Source of the DNA: Corticium candelabrum
Lineage: Eukaryota > Porifera > Homoscleromorpha > Homosclerophorida > Plakinidae
Length of the DNA stretch: 64,000 bases
NCBI RefSeq assembly: GCF_963422355.1
Contig: NC_085088.1
Coordinates: forward strand, 7,327,485 to 7,391,484
Direction of reading: 5' to 3'
In this document: in pieces, positions 22,870 to 36,600 of the stretch
How positions within the stretch are numbered: the stretch's first letter is position 1
Layout of the letters: each line of letters starts with the position of its first letter
The notes under the pieces: model-generated
What the model saw: the letters and a program-made list of their open reading frames with translations, nothing else
Told to the model about the DNA's origin: nothing
Database searches by the model: none
Translations under genes and position numbers: made by a program

Positions 22870-24450
22870 CTCAGAGCAAAGTAATGGCGTGCCTAGGAGC
22901 TTCATTCCTGCATTAGAAGAAGAACGAATTCCAGTAATCTTAGGAAATTCAGTATACCAGATGGACAACTAAATGCTCTTGATGTCATCGATGCCATCAA
23001 CAGCTTGAGACCGAGCAACAAGAAAAAAGATCTAGTAGAGGATCCAAATGATCTTGCTGAACACTTTAGAAGACTTGAGATTTGGCCACACTTCACCTTT
23101 CCTGCTGAAGTTAATATGAGACCGTCTAGCCGATGCAAATACGTCTGAAAATTTTACTTCCAACTCATGGAAAAGGAGTTACTGTAACATTCCAGAGGTG
23201 TCGAGAGCAATGGCATCCAAGTTGGGAGGCCAACATCAAGACGCGGTAACGGCATTGTTCCCCATCAGCCATTTGAAAGTTCTATGACCTATTTTATGTA
23301 GTGACTAAGCGCTGCTGATTGAGGGCCTTGGCCCTCGTTGCTCCAGGGTTCATACACCTATGCATTTGTTGAGGGCGTTTTCGTGTCAATTTACAACAGA
23401 GCTCTTCGTTGAAGCAGTTCTTTTCAATAAGAGACCGAACAGAATGTATATATAGCAGCCTCTAGACCACTCTTCACTCTAACTCTCACTTGTCTGTAGG
23501 GTAAAAGTATATCTGGAAGACGTGATCGGACAGCGGTCCAACAAACACGACCAGCTTGCTTCCTATTAAATCTTGTCAACAGCGATAGGGCACACACTGC
23601 CACATGTCTTTCGAAGAGCTATGAGCGGTGCAGTAACCAATCAAGCTAGGGGCGATGGCCTCATCAATCTTTTCTCGCTAAAAGCTTGTTTATCACTTTA
23701 TTCAGTTGTTCAAGACAAATTTGTACATTAGGAGAAACGTTGACCACTTTTGTATCAATCAGATGTTGTGCTCCAAGTTTAGAGCCACCTGGACTTGTGC
23801 CTCCAGGGAATGCATTAATTTCAGAGGAGACAGTATTGCAACAAAGTCAACAGTCAAGGAAGATACACTATTGTTAGTAACGTTTGGTGGTGAACGCGAC
23901 TACGATGTCTTTCCAGAAGTTTATTAAATGCTTCAACGTCACCTTCTGATGCACAACCAAAGCACTCACGCAAAGACTGCATGGCTTGACCGTAACGTGC
24001 ATCTATCCATGGTTGGATAAATTCATATATAGTTCTTCCATGCGATGTTGTTCAGTCACGTTTGATTGATTCAGCATCTGGTGAACAGAGATAGCCCCAA
24101 GTATGCATTGTGCTCTTACATCGACTCTGGCAAATTCCTTAAATGTACCAAGTCACCATCTTGCTATTGACGGAGAATAGCAGATCGACATCAGAGAATG
24201 AATGGCAACTCTTTTCTTCTTTTTATACCTTGATGTGGTATATAAACGTAATACTGATTGGGGAAACATGAATACGCGAACAAGTCCCCATAAACCATCA
24301 GACTGAGCATGGCATAATTCTGTAGCAAAACTTTAGAAAGCATAAATTACGGACTAACCTTGGAACATGAAAAATAGTGTCAAACCAAATTGTAATGACA
24401 ACTGAAAGTATTTCTGACTCAATTGGTGGTATGTCGAGTTACCGAAGACG
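22870..24450. other. no gene recognised
   Basis: 22880-23150 may be more degenerate reverse-transcriptase sequence (IWPHFTFPAEVN on the plus strand), but it is too broken to name. 23150-24450 shows only short frames without motifs. Confidence 0.35.
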
Positions 24451-24457
24451 CAGACTT

Positions 24458-24691
24458 GGGGGCGTTCGATTGTGCACTTTCAGCGTCTTTCAGAAGAGTC
24501 TGGAAGAGCACGCCCCTCTTACAACTTCTTTCGGCTCAGAGCTGGAAGAGGTTGAAAGAGGGCGTACTCTTCCAACCAGCAGCTGATTTCGTAGAATTTT
24601 GGCTCTTCCAACCATAGCGGCAGAGCTTTAAAAGTTGGAAGAGGGGCGTGCGCGTGGAGCCTCTTCTGGAAGAGCCCAATCGAACGCGCCC
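24458..24691. mobile_element. foldback/MITE-like element rich in TCTTCCA repeats
   Basis: The ends GGGGGCGTTCGATTG and CAATCGAACGCGCCC are inverted complements. Inside, TCTTCCA/TGGAAGA and GAAGAGGGGCGTGC-type blocks recur in both orientations. The length of 234 bp, the lack of coding capacity and the inverted ends suggest a small non-autonomous DNA element. I could not identify a target-site duplication. Confidence 0.6.
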
Positions 24692-24699
24692 TTCATTAA

Positions 24700-25330
24700 T
24701 TACATTACTCTAGCACCAAGTCAGCATAGAAAGCTCCAGAATGAAGAGACGGAGAAGTGTTGATTTAAGACAGAGTGTAACACAACAAAAGACAATACAC
24801 TATATATAGGTAAGCTATAGACTCAAACTACAATGAACTCGAAGAAATCACACCGGCCGGCAAACAAGTCATCACTCTGAGTTCCCGTATATCCTATCAT
24901 CCCCTTTCCCTATAGGCACTTGTCATAGTCACGTAGATATCATGGCGTATTCACTAATCTCCCACTTTGGGTAACCTTTGGATTGCTTTCAACTGCACAG
25001 CTTCTTTTTCGTCCGAATATTCTTTTTGTCGCTGGAAGGTAACATTCTCGCTCTGTTTCCAGCTTTCTTTTGGTAGACGAAGTTCCTTGCTTGAGCCACC
25101 TGACAATACATCTAGCACTGGTTGAGTTTCAGCGTCGATGTTCTGTAGCACAGGGTTCTCTAATTTGCTATGGGATCTCAATATCACAAAGTCATTGAAA
25201 TCAAGTCAATGATTGCTAGTGACCATGCATGCAATGATTATCAAGTAGTAATTGCAGTATCCGGGTGCTGGTCATCCGGGAGTTTAGTCCTGGTAGTAGA
25301 TCTTTCAATAGCGAATCACGAGATATCACA
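24700..25330. other. spacer, possible 5' LTR of the next element
   Basis: There is no coding signal. The segment just before 25331 ends in ATATCACA next to a primer-binding-like sequence, as a 5' LTR would, but I did not find a second LTR copy. Confidence 0.3.
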
Positions 25331-25331
25331 C

Positions 25332-28190
25332 TGGCGACGAGGATGGCGACGCTTGGGTGCTTGGAAGAATTCGATGAAGCCAAAGGCAACTGGTGGCAGT
25401 ACGCCGAACGGATGCAGCAGGTCTTCGTGGATAACGAGATGGAAGATGCCGCCAGAAAGCGCGCCATTTTCTTGAGTAGCGTGGGACCTCGTACGTATAC
25501 TGTTGAAAAGTTTGTTACATCCGGATAAGCCAGAAGAAAAGCCATTTTCAGACATCTGTGCCACGTCGGAGGTCCATTTCAACCCAAAGCCTTCTACTAC
25601 GATGCAACGTTTCAAATTCAACAGCAGAAACCGCCACCCAGGTAAGTCAGTGGCAAATTACGAAGCGAAATTACCTAAGCTTGCCGAATATTGTGAATTT
25701 AGGGATTCGTTGAGTGATTTGCTGCAAGATAGACTGGTTGTGGTGGTCAAAGATAAGAGGATCCAGAGACGGCTGCTGTTAGAGAGAGATCTGAAATTCC
25801 AGAAAGCGTAAGAGGTGGCTCAAGCGATAGAGTTAGCAGCTAAGAATGCTGAACAGTTGAGTGCTAGCGCAAATGTCAAGCCTGAGACACCACCAGTGGT
25901 TGTCCAAAATGTAGAAAGCCAGAAGTCTTCTCTGTCAAGCTGCTATCGATGCGGTTATAAAGGCCCTGTTCCATCAAGCTGCCATTTTTAGTCAGCAACT
26001 TGTCACGGGTGCAAAAGATGGGGCACATACTTAGAGCATGCAAGACCGAAGGAAAGATTGGCAATCAAGAACAGCAAGCAGCTGTAGTGGAACAAGAATG
26101 GGAATTACCTGAGGATGATGAAAAATCACAACAGTATCATTACCATATGACTCACAAAGTGAGTAAAGAAGAGATAGTAAATTCTTTGGAGTCAAACCAG
26201 AAGCCTTCGTTCACTCCAGTGATGATAGAAAGGAAAAAGCTTGACATGGAAATCGACACTGATGCATCAGTGTCACTGATGCATCAGTGTCACTGATTAG
26301 TGAAGCTGTTTATAGGCAGCTGTGGAAAAGGCAGCGCCCTGCATTGCGTAATACAGCCAGTGTCCTGAAGACCTATACAAGAGAGAAAATTTCTTTGCTG
26401 GGGAGGATCATCGTCAAGGCAAGCACCCCTCAGGCCACCAAGGGGCTAAAGCTATCATAACTAGTCGTGAAAGGAAGTGGCCCTAGTTTTTGTGGGTGTG
26501 ACTGTCTGAGTAAACTGAAAATTAACTGGCAGGCATCCCACCAGGTTTTGTGACTAGATAGAGAGAAGGTGGGTGGTATCCTGGAGCAGTATGAGGAGGT
26601 ATTTCGAGATGAACTAGGACTCTTTAAGAGTGAAAAAGTCAAGATCCACGTAGACGCCCAGGCAACTACCCGTTTCTATCGTGCAAGAAACGTACCGAAC
26701 GCAATCAGAGAACAAGTGCAAGAAGCTCTTTGCAAATTGGTTGACACTGCAATTGTCGAACCTGTACGGCACTCTGAATGGGCAGCACCAATAGTCCCAA
26801 ATTTTGAAGGCACATGACTTTATTAGAGTTTGCGGGGATTATGAAATGACAGTCAACCAAGTAGCCAAACCTGATAGCTATCCCCTACCACGGATAAACG
26901 ACCTTCTTGCACGATTGGATGGACAAAGGCAGTTAGAAGACTCGAGCAGTCAAACCCCTTTGTCACTATAAACACCCACAATGAGATTATTTCAATATAA
27001 TCGCTTACTTTTTGGTGTGTCTGCGGCTCCTGCCATATTCCAAAGCACAATGGAGAATCTGTTGCAAGGTATTGATGGGGTGGTATTATATCTTGACGAT
27101 ATCCTAGTGACCGGGAAGTGTCAGGATCAGCATTTACAGAGGTTAGAAGAAGTCTTGCAGAAGTTGTCCGCGGCAGGGCTGTGACCAAGAGAGCGAAATG
27201 CCAGTTCATGGTTCCATCAGTGCAGTATATAGGAGTAACCATTGATGCAGAAGGCACTCATCCGAATAAAGAGAAAGTTAGAGCTATCCAGGAAGCTCCC
27301 GCAACAACATCTGTGAAAGAACTTAAGGCTTTTCTTGGATTTTACATGCCAGCAGCAAGCGAGGGCACCGCCATTAGCTCCAATGTGTGCACGGGAATGA
27401 CCAGAAAAGCCATGGAGTCGATTGCATGTCGACTATGCCAAGCCGTTTATGGGAGCATACTTTTTGTCATTGTGGACGATCGCTCCAAATGGATGGATAT
27501 TCACTACACCGGCAATTCTTGTACATCGGCCATCACAATAGAGAAGTGCGTGACTCTTTCGCACTCATGGCTTGTTGGATACGTTAGTGTCTGACGATAG
27601 ACCTTCTTTTGTGTCACAGAAGTTCAAAGAATTTGTGAAGGGCAGCGGTATTAGACATGTGCGGACAACATCTTATCATCCCGCCTCTAATGGCCTTGCA
27701 GAGAGGGCAGTACAGTCGTTTAACGCTGGCATGCCAAAGCAATCATCAGGGTCTGTAAAAACCGAGTTGGCAAAATATTTACTCAACTATCGTACCACCC
27801 GCATACAACCACTGTAGTGACACCAGCACAACTATTGATGGGGCAAAGGCTGACGACTTCCATAGACAGGCTGTTCCCAGATGGGTCTAGGAAAGTGGTC
27901 CAAACACAGTTACCACAGAAGAATTACCATGACCAGCATGTTACATACCGTCCATTTCACGTAAAGACAGAGTATTTATCAGGAACTATGCAAATGGCCT
28001 ATTTTTGTGTACATGGGGTCATATTATAGCCGTCACGGGTCCACTGTCTTATGAGTGTCAATTAGTTGATGGCCGCTGAGTACGCCGACGTCAAGATCAA
28101 TTCCGAAGAGGGAGGTAGAGGTAACACCTCCAGTAGTTAGGGAAAGACTGAGTTGTGGTGAAGGACTACCAGAGATGGTGGACAGTTTTC
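25332..28190 (+). mobile_element. degenerate Ty3/gypsy retrotransposon
   Basis: A primer-binding-like TGGCGACGAGGATGG (25332-25346) overlaps the gag ATG at 25343. In order, in broken frames: gag (25343-25811, GNWWQYAERMQQVF); a zinc knuckle region (25945-26050, CYRCGYKGP, CHGCKRWGHILRACK); a protease remnant with DTDAS for DTGAS (26255); reverse transcriptase (26569-27184, SEWAAPIV, FGVSAAPAIFQSTM, YLDDILV); the connection region (27210-27345, VKELKAFLGFY); integrase (27570-27810, DDRPSFVSQKF, YHPASNGLAERAVQSF); and a C-terminal tail near 28040 (TGPLSYECQLVDGR). RNase H and the integrase N-terminus appear deleted after 27345. Stops and shifts make it inactive. Confidence 0.75.
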
Positions 28191-28231
28191 AGAAGGCAGC
28201 AGACGCTGTGGTTGCTGGTGGTCCTTTCGAC

Positions 28232-28800
28232 CTAACAGAAGACAAAGAGAGCAGTTTTCTCATATCTGCACAACACACATGCAGCTAGGCCGGTTAAAGA
28301 AGGCAGAAATCGCTGGCAAATAGCATCTTTTAGAGGCTTCAGCATATCAGAAATGTTTGGAACAGTTCTCATAAGATACGACCATCTGTGAACCAAAACC
28401 TTGACTGAAAGCTGCATGCGGATCGATGTGTGCTAAAAATAACAGACAGCTTGTCAATTTGTACAACCTATTCCGTAACTTTGCTGTCAACGTATTCGGT
28501 TACAAAAAGTGGATGGCCTATATAGAGCTGCACCTATATGTCGCTTTCCATGCAGATGTCGTAATTTAGACAGATCTAGGGACCGCCAAATGCACAACAT
28601 CCTTCTTCAAACTTGTTCTCCATCACTATCAGCCAAGTTTTCAGAGCATTGGAATGATAGCCGAAACCGGGACCATCTTTAACAAGTGCATCCCAACCTC
28701 CCACCAATCCCTGACATTTTCACAATTTCGGCTCCAGTGGCATCATCTGCATACCATAATTTTTACATAGCCGTACGTGTCAGCCTAGTGATGAGAAGTA
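28232..28800 (-). pseudogene. LINE reverse-transcriptase fragment with YADD
   Basis: Minus-strand frames read YADDATGAEIVKMSG (about 28760-28720), then VKDGPGFGYHSNALKTWLIV (about 28660), then HRWSYLMRTVPNISDMLKPL and AICQRFLPSLTG (28390-28290). This is the order palm motif, thumb, post-thumb of the retroelement family whose C-terminal ends occur at 13.0 and 22.4 kb. Stops and frame changes break it. Confidence 0.6.
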
Positions 28801-28809
28801 GGATCCAAT

Positions 28810-29650
28810 GATACACATAGAAAGTTTGACATGAAAGTAGTGCCAGTTTTTCAATCAGGACAGTCTGATGTTTTTGGTTTGAATGGCATTTTCCAGTAAC
28901 ATCAGACCACCTGTTGCTTTTCTGCAGTGGGCTCCAAACTCTACAATATACTTGGTCATTGTTGGAACAATCCCTTTAATCAAAGAGCTAGAAAAGATAC
29001 TGAAGCAAATCTGACCCATCTGGCACAGGCAAGAGTTGTCAATTGATGTGTCGTATTACGTTGCCAATCACAACAGCCGATGACTGTGTGACCTCAACCT
29101 ACTGATGTCATACTGACTGACAACATTCAGTTGATTAGACTGTGTGCTTCCAAACGGCTTGTTCACGACCACCTCATCTTAAGCAAACCATCTTTTTTCA
29201 CTGCTTACTTCATCCGCTATCTTCTTAGCGTTATGCATTGCTATAAATTCCCTTACACCTGATGCCGCCTAGACCTTGCAATTGTAAACATGAATTAGAC
29301 TGTTCTGGCAAACAAACTTTTTTTATGAACATTTCGCGCATCTAATTGACTGTTCGTCCATTGGTTGTGATTGCCACGTACGACATAAAGTAAATGCTGC
29401 TTCATGATTAGATCCCGCATAAGAGGCATGGCACAGTGACAAGATACAGTTTCAGCTATGAGCCCTACAAGAAACGGGACTTTGTAAAAGTTACGAGACT
29501 TGGCGAGTAGCGTACTCTAAACGTACGTATGGGCTGACCCGACTTCCGGTCTGCAAACGATTTTGTAGAAATAGGCCACGCCTCCTTTGTGTGCCCAATC
29601 ACGGAGCAGTATTTCCTGTAGTTATCTCGTATGGGGCAAGCAAAGACAAC
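28810..29650. other. no gene recognised
   Basis: 28810-29000 may hold upstream, badly decayed reverse-transcriptase sequence on the minus strand. The rest has no motif and no copy elsewhere in the window. Confidence 0.35.
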
Positions 29651-29654
29651 ATAA

Positions 29655-32530
29655 ACCCACCAACATACATATGACCTAATTTTGCACCATTCTTACTGTA
29701 TCGAAAACTATCCAAAAAACCATCCTTGTAAAAGTTAATTAAAAAGAGCTGGTGACAGAACATGTACACTTCCCTGTTTAGCACCATTTCCAATATTAAT
29801 GCATCTGATAACGTCTCTTTCACTTCAACCTCATTTTTTCCTTTGCATACAATACATGGGTATTGGCAACTACTAGTGGTGGCATATGTGACATTGATTA
29901 ATCAATATGGGATTAATTACTAAACGGTAAGAGATGTTTAACCAGTCCATTCTTTTACAATAATTATAAATCAGGCACTCAGTCAAGCAGAAAGGCTGGA
30001 CAAGTCAGTAGAGTATGGACACTCCATACATGCTGTGTCATAAATCTGTCTTTAATGCGTGCAGTTATACTGTGTTGATTGTCCGCTTGATTACCAGTAA
30101 AGTTCACTGTGATTTCCAACAAAGTTGAGGAGATACTCATTTCTTGGTACACAAATAGCAAATATTGGCAGGAGTCAAGTTCCTGGAAAGAACAACCAGC
30201 AAAAATACAAGCAAATAAGGAAGCATTAATTAATACAGATTTGCTGGTTATGCAATCTCAAAACTCAAATTCTCAATCCAGCAAGCTCATCACTTGATTT
30301 TGATCTTGATCTCTTTAGGTGCTAGATATCATGGCAGCAAAGATACCTCCAATAACTGGACGAGCTCTAAAGCCCTTCACTTTACCAGTTGTTGTGAAAT
30401 ACCAATCACTGAATGGAACCCGATCTGGACTCATATCAGCAAAATGATACACACTGTTTGTAATTGCATCAAATTGGTCATGATTGCAAATTGAGGCGAT
30501 CCACATGAGCCAGTCAGTTTTTGTAAAGTCTGCACGATTGTCAAGAGGAACACCATATGCATTCATCTTCTTTTGATAATAAGCACATTCCAAATCATAC
30601 ACTGATTGAGGAAACAAATTTAAACCAAGGTATCGATCATACAAAAGATTGTATTTGAGTGACCACGTGTCGGGCAGATTGTACTGCATTCGGTAATGAT
30701 CTCCATCACTAGCATTTTTCATCCACATTGTTACAAAATTCTTTGCTTGCATTAAGTAGTGTGTAGCTATGTCTTTCTGACCATCTTGTTCGAGTAAATA
30801 TGCTAGTGCTCCAAGGCCAACAATTCCTTTGATCGCAAGATTTGCATTATGTGGAGAAGGACCTTCAAAATCATCTGTGCACAACTGGTTGCCTGGATCT
30901 GGAAGGTTGGATACTAAATAGTCTCCCCATTTACGAAGCAAAGGCCAGTAGGGTTTTAGATACGTCAATGATCCCGGTTGACTCGGAAAGGCCAGTTTTT
31001 CTATATTTCTGTACCGTTTTGCTATGGCAGCTATCATGATGAGCATGTTACCAGTCTCTTCCATTGGCATCTGCTCTTGATGATTTGGAGCAAGATCACA
31101 AATGGGCCAATGACCGAGATGATGTGGTGCCCAGGCAAGGTTGTAAGGAATATACTCACCGTATGCTTTTGTTTCATTATTAGCATATGCAAGAATTGGC
31201 ATTAGAAGCTTCTGCAATCGAGTGGGAAAAATATATAGAAGAAGAGGAGAACCCGGATAGAGAACATCAACTGTGTTCACAGCACCACCACTTGAAATTT
31301 CCTTCAGAAAAGCCCATTCTTGTTCTAATATGTCATTCCATACTAACTGTGTTCCGCCCACAGTTTGTCGCCAGGCTAATGTTGCTATCGTACTGTAATT
31401 GTCAGCTGGACTAATGTTTGCAGAGATCACCCCAATAAGAAAAGCATCCGTTAATATACATGTTAATCCCACACGAGAGGCGCTAGCATGAGCAGATCTC
31501 AACATTTCTGCTGTGTCATTGTTGTAGAGATGCCGCCACAAAGGTATCATGTTATGTCCAAAATAGCGAATGGACACAACTTGATCATATGCTAGAACAA
31601 TGTAACGACTTGCTCCATTGCCCTCTCCCACATTACCCAAATCCCATGAGACAGCTAAAACAGGCCAGTTATCTTCACATGCACGTGGAGGCTTATCGTC
31701 CTCATCAGGAAATGCTTTCCCATTAGCAAACGATCCTCTTGCATTGACATCACTCGTTATAACTGTAGACACATTGCCATTGTCTTCAACTGATGTATAC
31801 CAGTAGCCCCAGTTTATTCTATCCGATCCCTGTTGCAAATATTTCTGATCGACGGTTCCTATAGACATAGTGTGATGACCTTCTACAGCTGACCTGTTGC
31901 GTGACCACGTGACCATTTCTTTGGAGTCCATCACAGCTGGTTCAGCAGAATTGTCATAATAAAGTTGAACGTCGTGTACTTTGTTGTCTTCAGATGACAC
32001 GGTAAGGTTCAGATATGTCACAGGAATCTCATACATTGAGACATCCACATCCTCAAAGAGGGCCACAGGAATAGCAGAAACACTAGAGAAGATGACATCC
32101 AATTTTACTCCATCCTGATGGAAGGTATAGTAAGTAGACGATGGAGCTACAGCCACTCCTGTTTGCTCAACATTAGGAATTGAAGAACCTCTTAGTAAGC
32201 TCTGTGGTCCCATGTAGCGATATGTCTTGCCGTCTATGCGAATGAGACCTGCACAGGTAATCGTGCATTGCAACCCGTCATGCAGTTCACTGTCTAGAAA
32301 GTTGTAGAGATAGCTTACCCGTCAAACCCATGCTAGCTCCTGACCAATGCACTGGAAACTCGTCATACAGATTATCTGCTGCAGACCATATGCTCGTATA
32401 GGGGTTATTGACGACTAGAGGTACTGAAGGAGGTCGAAATGCGCTAAAGCAGGACCCGATCAAGGCAAGACATAAAAGCAGCGACACGTCCATTTCGTCA
32501 GCCACAGAGCATGTGACCCGAAAGATCACA
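29655..32530. repeat. segmental duplication block C (GtaA copy 3)
   Basis: 29655-30100 matches 2735-3180 and 13530-13970. Relative to A and B, about 1.1 kb is then missing, and homology resumes at the AAAGT(C/T)GAGAAGG-type sequence just before the gene. The block continues through the gene to its E-box pair. Confidence 0.8.
30315..32493 (-). CDS. secreted glutaminase A-like protein, copy 3
   Basis: Exons 32493-32319 and 32248-30315, with a 70-bp intron, give 702 aa. An in-frame ATG 17 codons upstream exists, but the start at 32493 aligns with the other copies and begins a clean signal peptide (MDVSLLLCLALIGSCFSAF). Exon 2 is again 1934 nt. Most of the protein is nearly identical to copies 1 and 2. 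Two patches differ sharply: about residues 105-135 (for example PVALFEDVDVSMYEIPVTYL) and about 310-340 (for example VGLTCILTDAFLIGVIS). The gene is intact. Confidence 0.9.
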
Positions 32531-32532
32531 TG
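32510..32532 (-). promoter_or_regulatory. paired E-boxes upstream of copy 3
   Basis: CATGTG at 32510-32515 and CACATG at 32527-32532, 17 bp 5' of the start codon. Spacing is the same as in the other copies. The distal box is CACATG rather than CACGTG. Confidence 0.5.
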
Positions 32533-32569
32533 AATAGTTATCAAGGCGGGTGGGCGGGCACTGTAAAAA

Positions 32570-33690
32570 CAAAATTAGCGACTGACCCATTCATTACCAC
32601 ATCGTGCTGCGTACACAAATATTGGAGGCGATCCAGTTGATACAATCCAGTGTCCAACCGGTCATCTCCCCCTACAAGGAAAAAGACCGATATTCGGAGG
32701 TTTCGTTTTCTGACAGTCTACCACAGAATTTATGTTCGAACAGGTCCCGTATACACGTGCAGTAGACCCGGATAACAAGACGAGGTAGACATTCAGCCAC
32801 GCACACGTATTCCTATCACGGCAGAGCTTTGCCCTACATTGTAGCTCCAGTCGAACAGAAGCCCTCACTATCTGACCGGCACATGGGCCCCCAGAGCCCG
32901 GTTATTGTGACTACCCTGCAAACTCAAGAAAGGGACATATACGCGAGATGTTCTTACAGATGTATCGCAACGCGTAAGTGCAAATACGACGTACCAACTG
33001 CTTGCAGAGATACCAATCACACACGTACAGTACAAATATGGATGTCGACGGTAAAGCATAGTAGACTGTCATTTACTGTGCTAGAATATTTCTAATACAG
33101 TATACGCAAACTGCTATTGCAACAAACTAGTACGATACGCCGTTGCAATTACAGCATGCAGATGGCCAAGTGAGTGTAGAGATATTGGTCTGACACATAC
33201 GTCGACTTAGCAATTAGGCTACGTAGCAGTGAGCAGAAAGAGGCACTTCTTAACCAGTGTGACTCCACCTACATACACACACAGAGAGAGAGAGAGAGAT
33301 CTGAAGACACTGCCAATAGGGATGAGCCAAATTACCTTTTCAGACGTTTTGAACTATAATTTCCATCTTACTACACATTAGACTTGTAAAGTTATTTACA
33401 ATTAGGAAAACTACTAAATGGGTGGTATTACATAATTGAAACAACCAAAGTGCCATTTATATCGAGTACATTATATATTATCCAGAGAATTTATTATCCA
33501 GAGAATTTATAACACACAACAGCAACGCAGTTTTCACCAATACCTTCATAGTTCCTCAGTCCTCTTCATCGTCACTGACATCAGAAATGTCTGCCTGAAG
33601 TTCACTCTGGCCCATGTCCTCATAGAAGGGAAAATGCTCAGGCGGACAAAGGGTTTGCCCATGTAGGCTTACTGCAGTTTCTGACAGTCC
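32570..33690. other. no gene seen
   Basis: 32640-32720 shares short stretches (CCGGTC, CGATATTCGGAGGTTT) with 48.5-48.75 kb, so a dispersed repeat is likely. A short (GA)n run lies near 33285-33300. No coding signal. Confidence 0.4.
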
Positions 33691-33696
33691 ATCATC

Positions 33697-36600
33697 TCAT
33701 TCCAAATCTAAATCAGTGTCTGAGCTGTTGCTATCTGTATCATCAGCATGGGCATGAACCTGAAGTGGTAATGATGCACAAGCATCGATATCAGAGGGTG
33801 TGGGTACTGAATAGAATGAAATGACAGCAACATCAGACCAGCCTAACTGCAAGTCATCCTCTCTTACAGTTTCTTTGCATTTAGGGCACATGCCATATCT
33901 GTTGTGAGGATTTCTACAGTTGCCTCTGCATCTGCATCTAGTGGTACAAGGCCTACATTGCTGGAAACAACTTCTGCATCCTCCTCTGCTCCCACTGCAA
34001 CCTGTCTGACAGGTGCATCTATCTGTAGGAAACATTTATTAAAATACTCTTATCATGCCTGGTATCCCACAAAACAGAAATAGAGCTACCTTCATCTATC
34101 AACCAGCCAGAGCCAGCATACGAAAGGAAGGATGAGGTCTCCTCTCGACTCTCATATACCAACCGGATGGCATACTCTGCACGCAGTACATGCTGGTGCA
34201 ATGCAGGCAAGGATGGGATCATATTGGCTTCATGATTCTGACCTCCACTACTATCATGAAATGTCAGGCGTCTCAATAAATCAACCCACTGCCGGACTGT
34301 TGATACGGTCATGTCTCTGATACAGCATATCCTAACCACTGCAAAACTAGTGCAAGCTCATAAGGAATAGGAGCATCTTTGAGAGCCAGAGCAAAGCTGT
34401 ATGCAGACTGACTGGAAAAGACAGACTAGTGCTTGTCATAGTACAAACACATTATAAACTTAATACTCGCAGGCAATGACAAGGAACAGAATTCGAAATA
34501 GCCATCTTCCCTCATTTCAAATAGAACCAACTCTTGGTCAGAACAAATAAAAGAAATATTGTTCAAAAACCATTTTACAGCAGCATGATGCGACATTCCA
34601 AAAATTAAGCTGACGTAGTCAGTACCACTGAGAGTGTACACCACGAGAAGACATGCAGCAGGATGTGACAGACTTTGCAAATAAGGATGAGATTTCATAA
34701 CACTTGATATTCCACTTATGGCAACAAATTCTGAATTTGGTCTCAGCTCAACATATACCAACTTGTCAAAAAATATCCCAGCTCAACTAATGCCAGTCCA
34801 CCCATCCAGATGTCCGTATCATGAGCAAACACTATTACTGCAGAAAAGGAGCTCTTACAAGAGTGATACCAAACACCTTGATCCCCTTCCCTTTCTGGTT
34901 TTTGGGTAATTTCTCACACCTACCCCCAGGTGACAGCAACAATGGTTGCTCAAAAGACGGAGAGTCGATCAAAACAGACTGTCCAACATGAAGCTCTTCC
35001 TTAGCTAACTGCATGAATGTCTCAGCAGCAAACTCTATCAGACCTGCTTTGAAATCTGGTGTTGCCAAGACACAGGCATACTCTTTGCCAAGAGGCATTT
35101 TCTCAGTCGGTGATGGAAACTGATAAGATGACTTGCTTTCGATACCAACTTTCTTGTGTCTCACTGAATGAAGTAATTGCCTAGGGAAGGCAGAAATTCT
35201 GGTTTGTCGATGACAATAGTAACCGTACCAGCCCCTCGCAAAAATCCCATTTTCACAACAATTTGACGCCACATGTATTGACAAAATTCAAGCAGAGATA
35301 CCCCTTGAGATGGAGGGGGCTGATGAAGAACCCGAAGGAAGTCAATAACAAAGTCAAATGCATTTTGATTGGCTGTCAAAAGAGAGCATGTAGTAGCAAA
35401 GATTGGTGCCAAAACAGGATCCCTGACAAACGCTAGTCTGATTGAACTTTTGGGGTCGTTGACGAATTTCACCCTTGCCCGTTGCTATTGCGAGTGGTAA
35501 TGGACAGGTCTGGGCAAGGGCAATTCCACTACAAATTAAATGTGCATATGCATTTTCCAGCAAACGAGTAGCTTTCTGCACTTTAGCTTTCTCTCTTGAA
35601 ATCGATGTACGGGTGGTAAACGTCCGAAATTTTTGTCTGCGTTTTCCTGGAACTTCTGTAGGAGGACATAAAGCATATTGCCTTGCATAAAAAACCAACC
35701 GTCTCCTACCAACATTTCTTATGTCTAGCAGGTCACTCCTAGTTGGCTTGTCAAGTGACTTGGGACAATGGGCAAACACATTATGCAACTCAACAGCATC
35801 AAGACACTTCAAATCAAGTGATTTTCAACCAAGACTGTCACAGTAGTTGGTAAGTGAGTGCCGTGCACTATTTTTGACTTCCGAGTTTTGCCAACAGCAG
35901 AGCAAAAACAAGACACCACATTTTCCAGATAGGCTAGGAAATTGCTAAGTTCAACTACCTGAAAGTGGGAAGGTCTAGACACAACTTCTTTTAAGCCACA
36001 ATTAATCTCAGTCTCATGCAATTCATCTAGCGCTTGATTATGAAATGGCACACCTAATTTTGACGCTGTCCAGTGTCCTTGCTCGAATTGCTGGATGATG
36101 GCAGTAGGGAATGTCAGTACATCACTGAGTGTTTAGACAGCCAAGACCTCGTATTTATCACGGGTATATGCAAAGAGCAGGTCACAGAACTGTTTTATGC
36201 AGGCATTGCAAAGGACCCGGTTCCCTGATCTAATTGCCATATAGTAGGCACAGTACACCATTAGGAAGCGAAGCAAACTACACCAGAACTGGCTAACTTC
36301 ATTTTTCCCTTTACACAATTCCTGCACACAGATCTCAAATTTTCCCCAGTCCTGAAGATCTTCAGAAATGTCAAGAAGGCCCGTATCGTAACAATGTTTT
36401 AAAATTGCTTTCATTCATTAGGACTTCTAGTAATGCTATGAGAATTCGATGTATATCCTTCCACTTTAAGACCTCCTTCGTGCCACAATTTGCTGCTATA
36501 TCGTGAAACCCTCCATCCCATAACACACTCTTCAGAACTTCTGACACCGTTTTGATAAAATGCCAATCACCAGGTACAGGAGAAAGCCATTCAAAAATGT

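Noticed and set aside
32493..32544. Upstream ATG extending GtaA copy 3 by 17 residues
   Set aside because: It would overlap the conserved E-box pair, puts charged and polar residues before the signal peptide, and is absent from the other copies.
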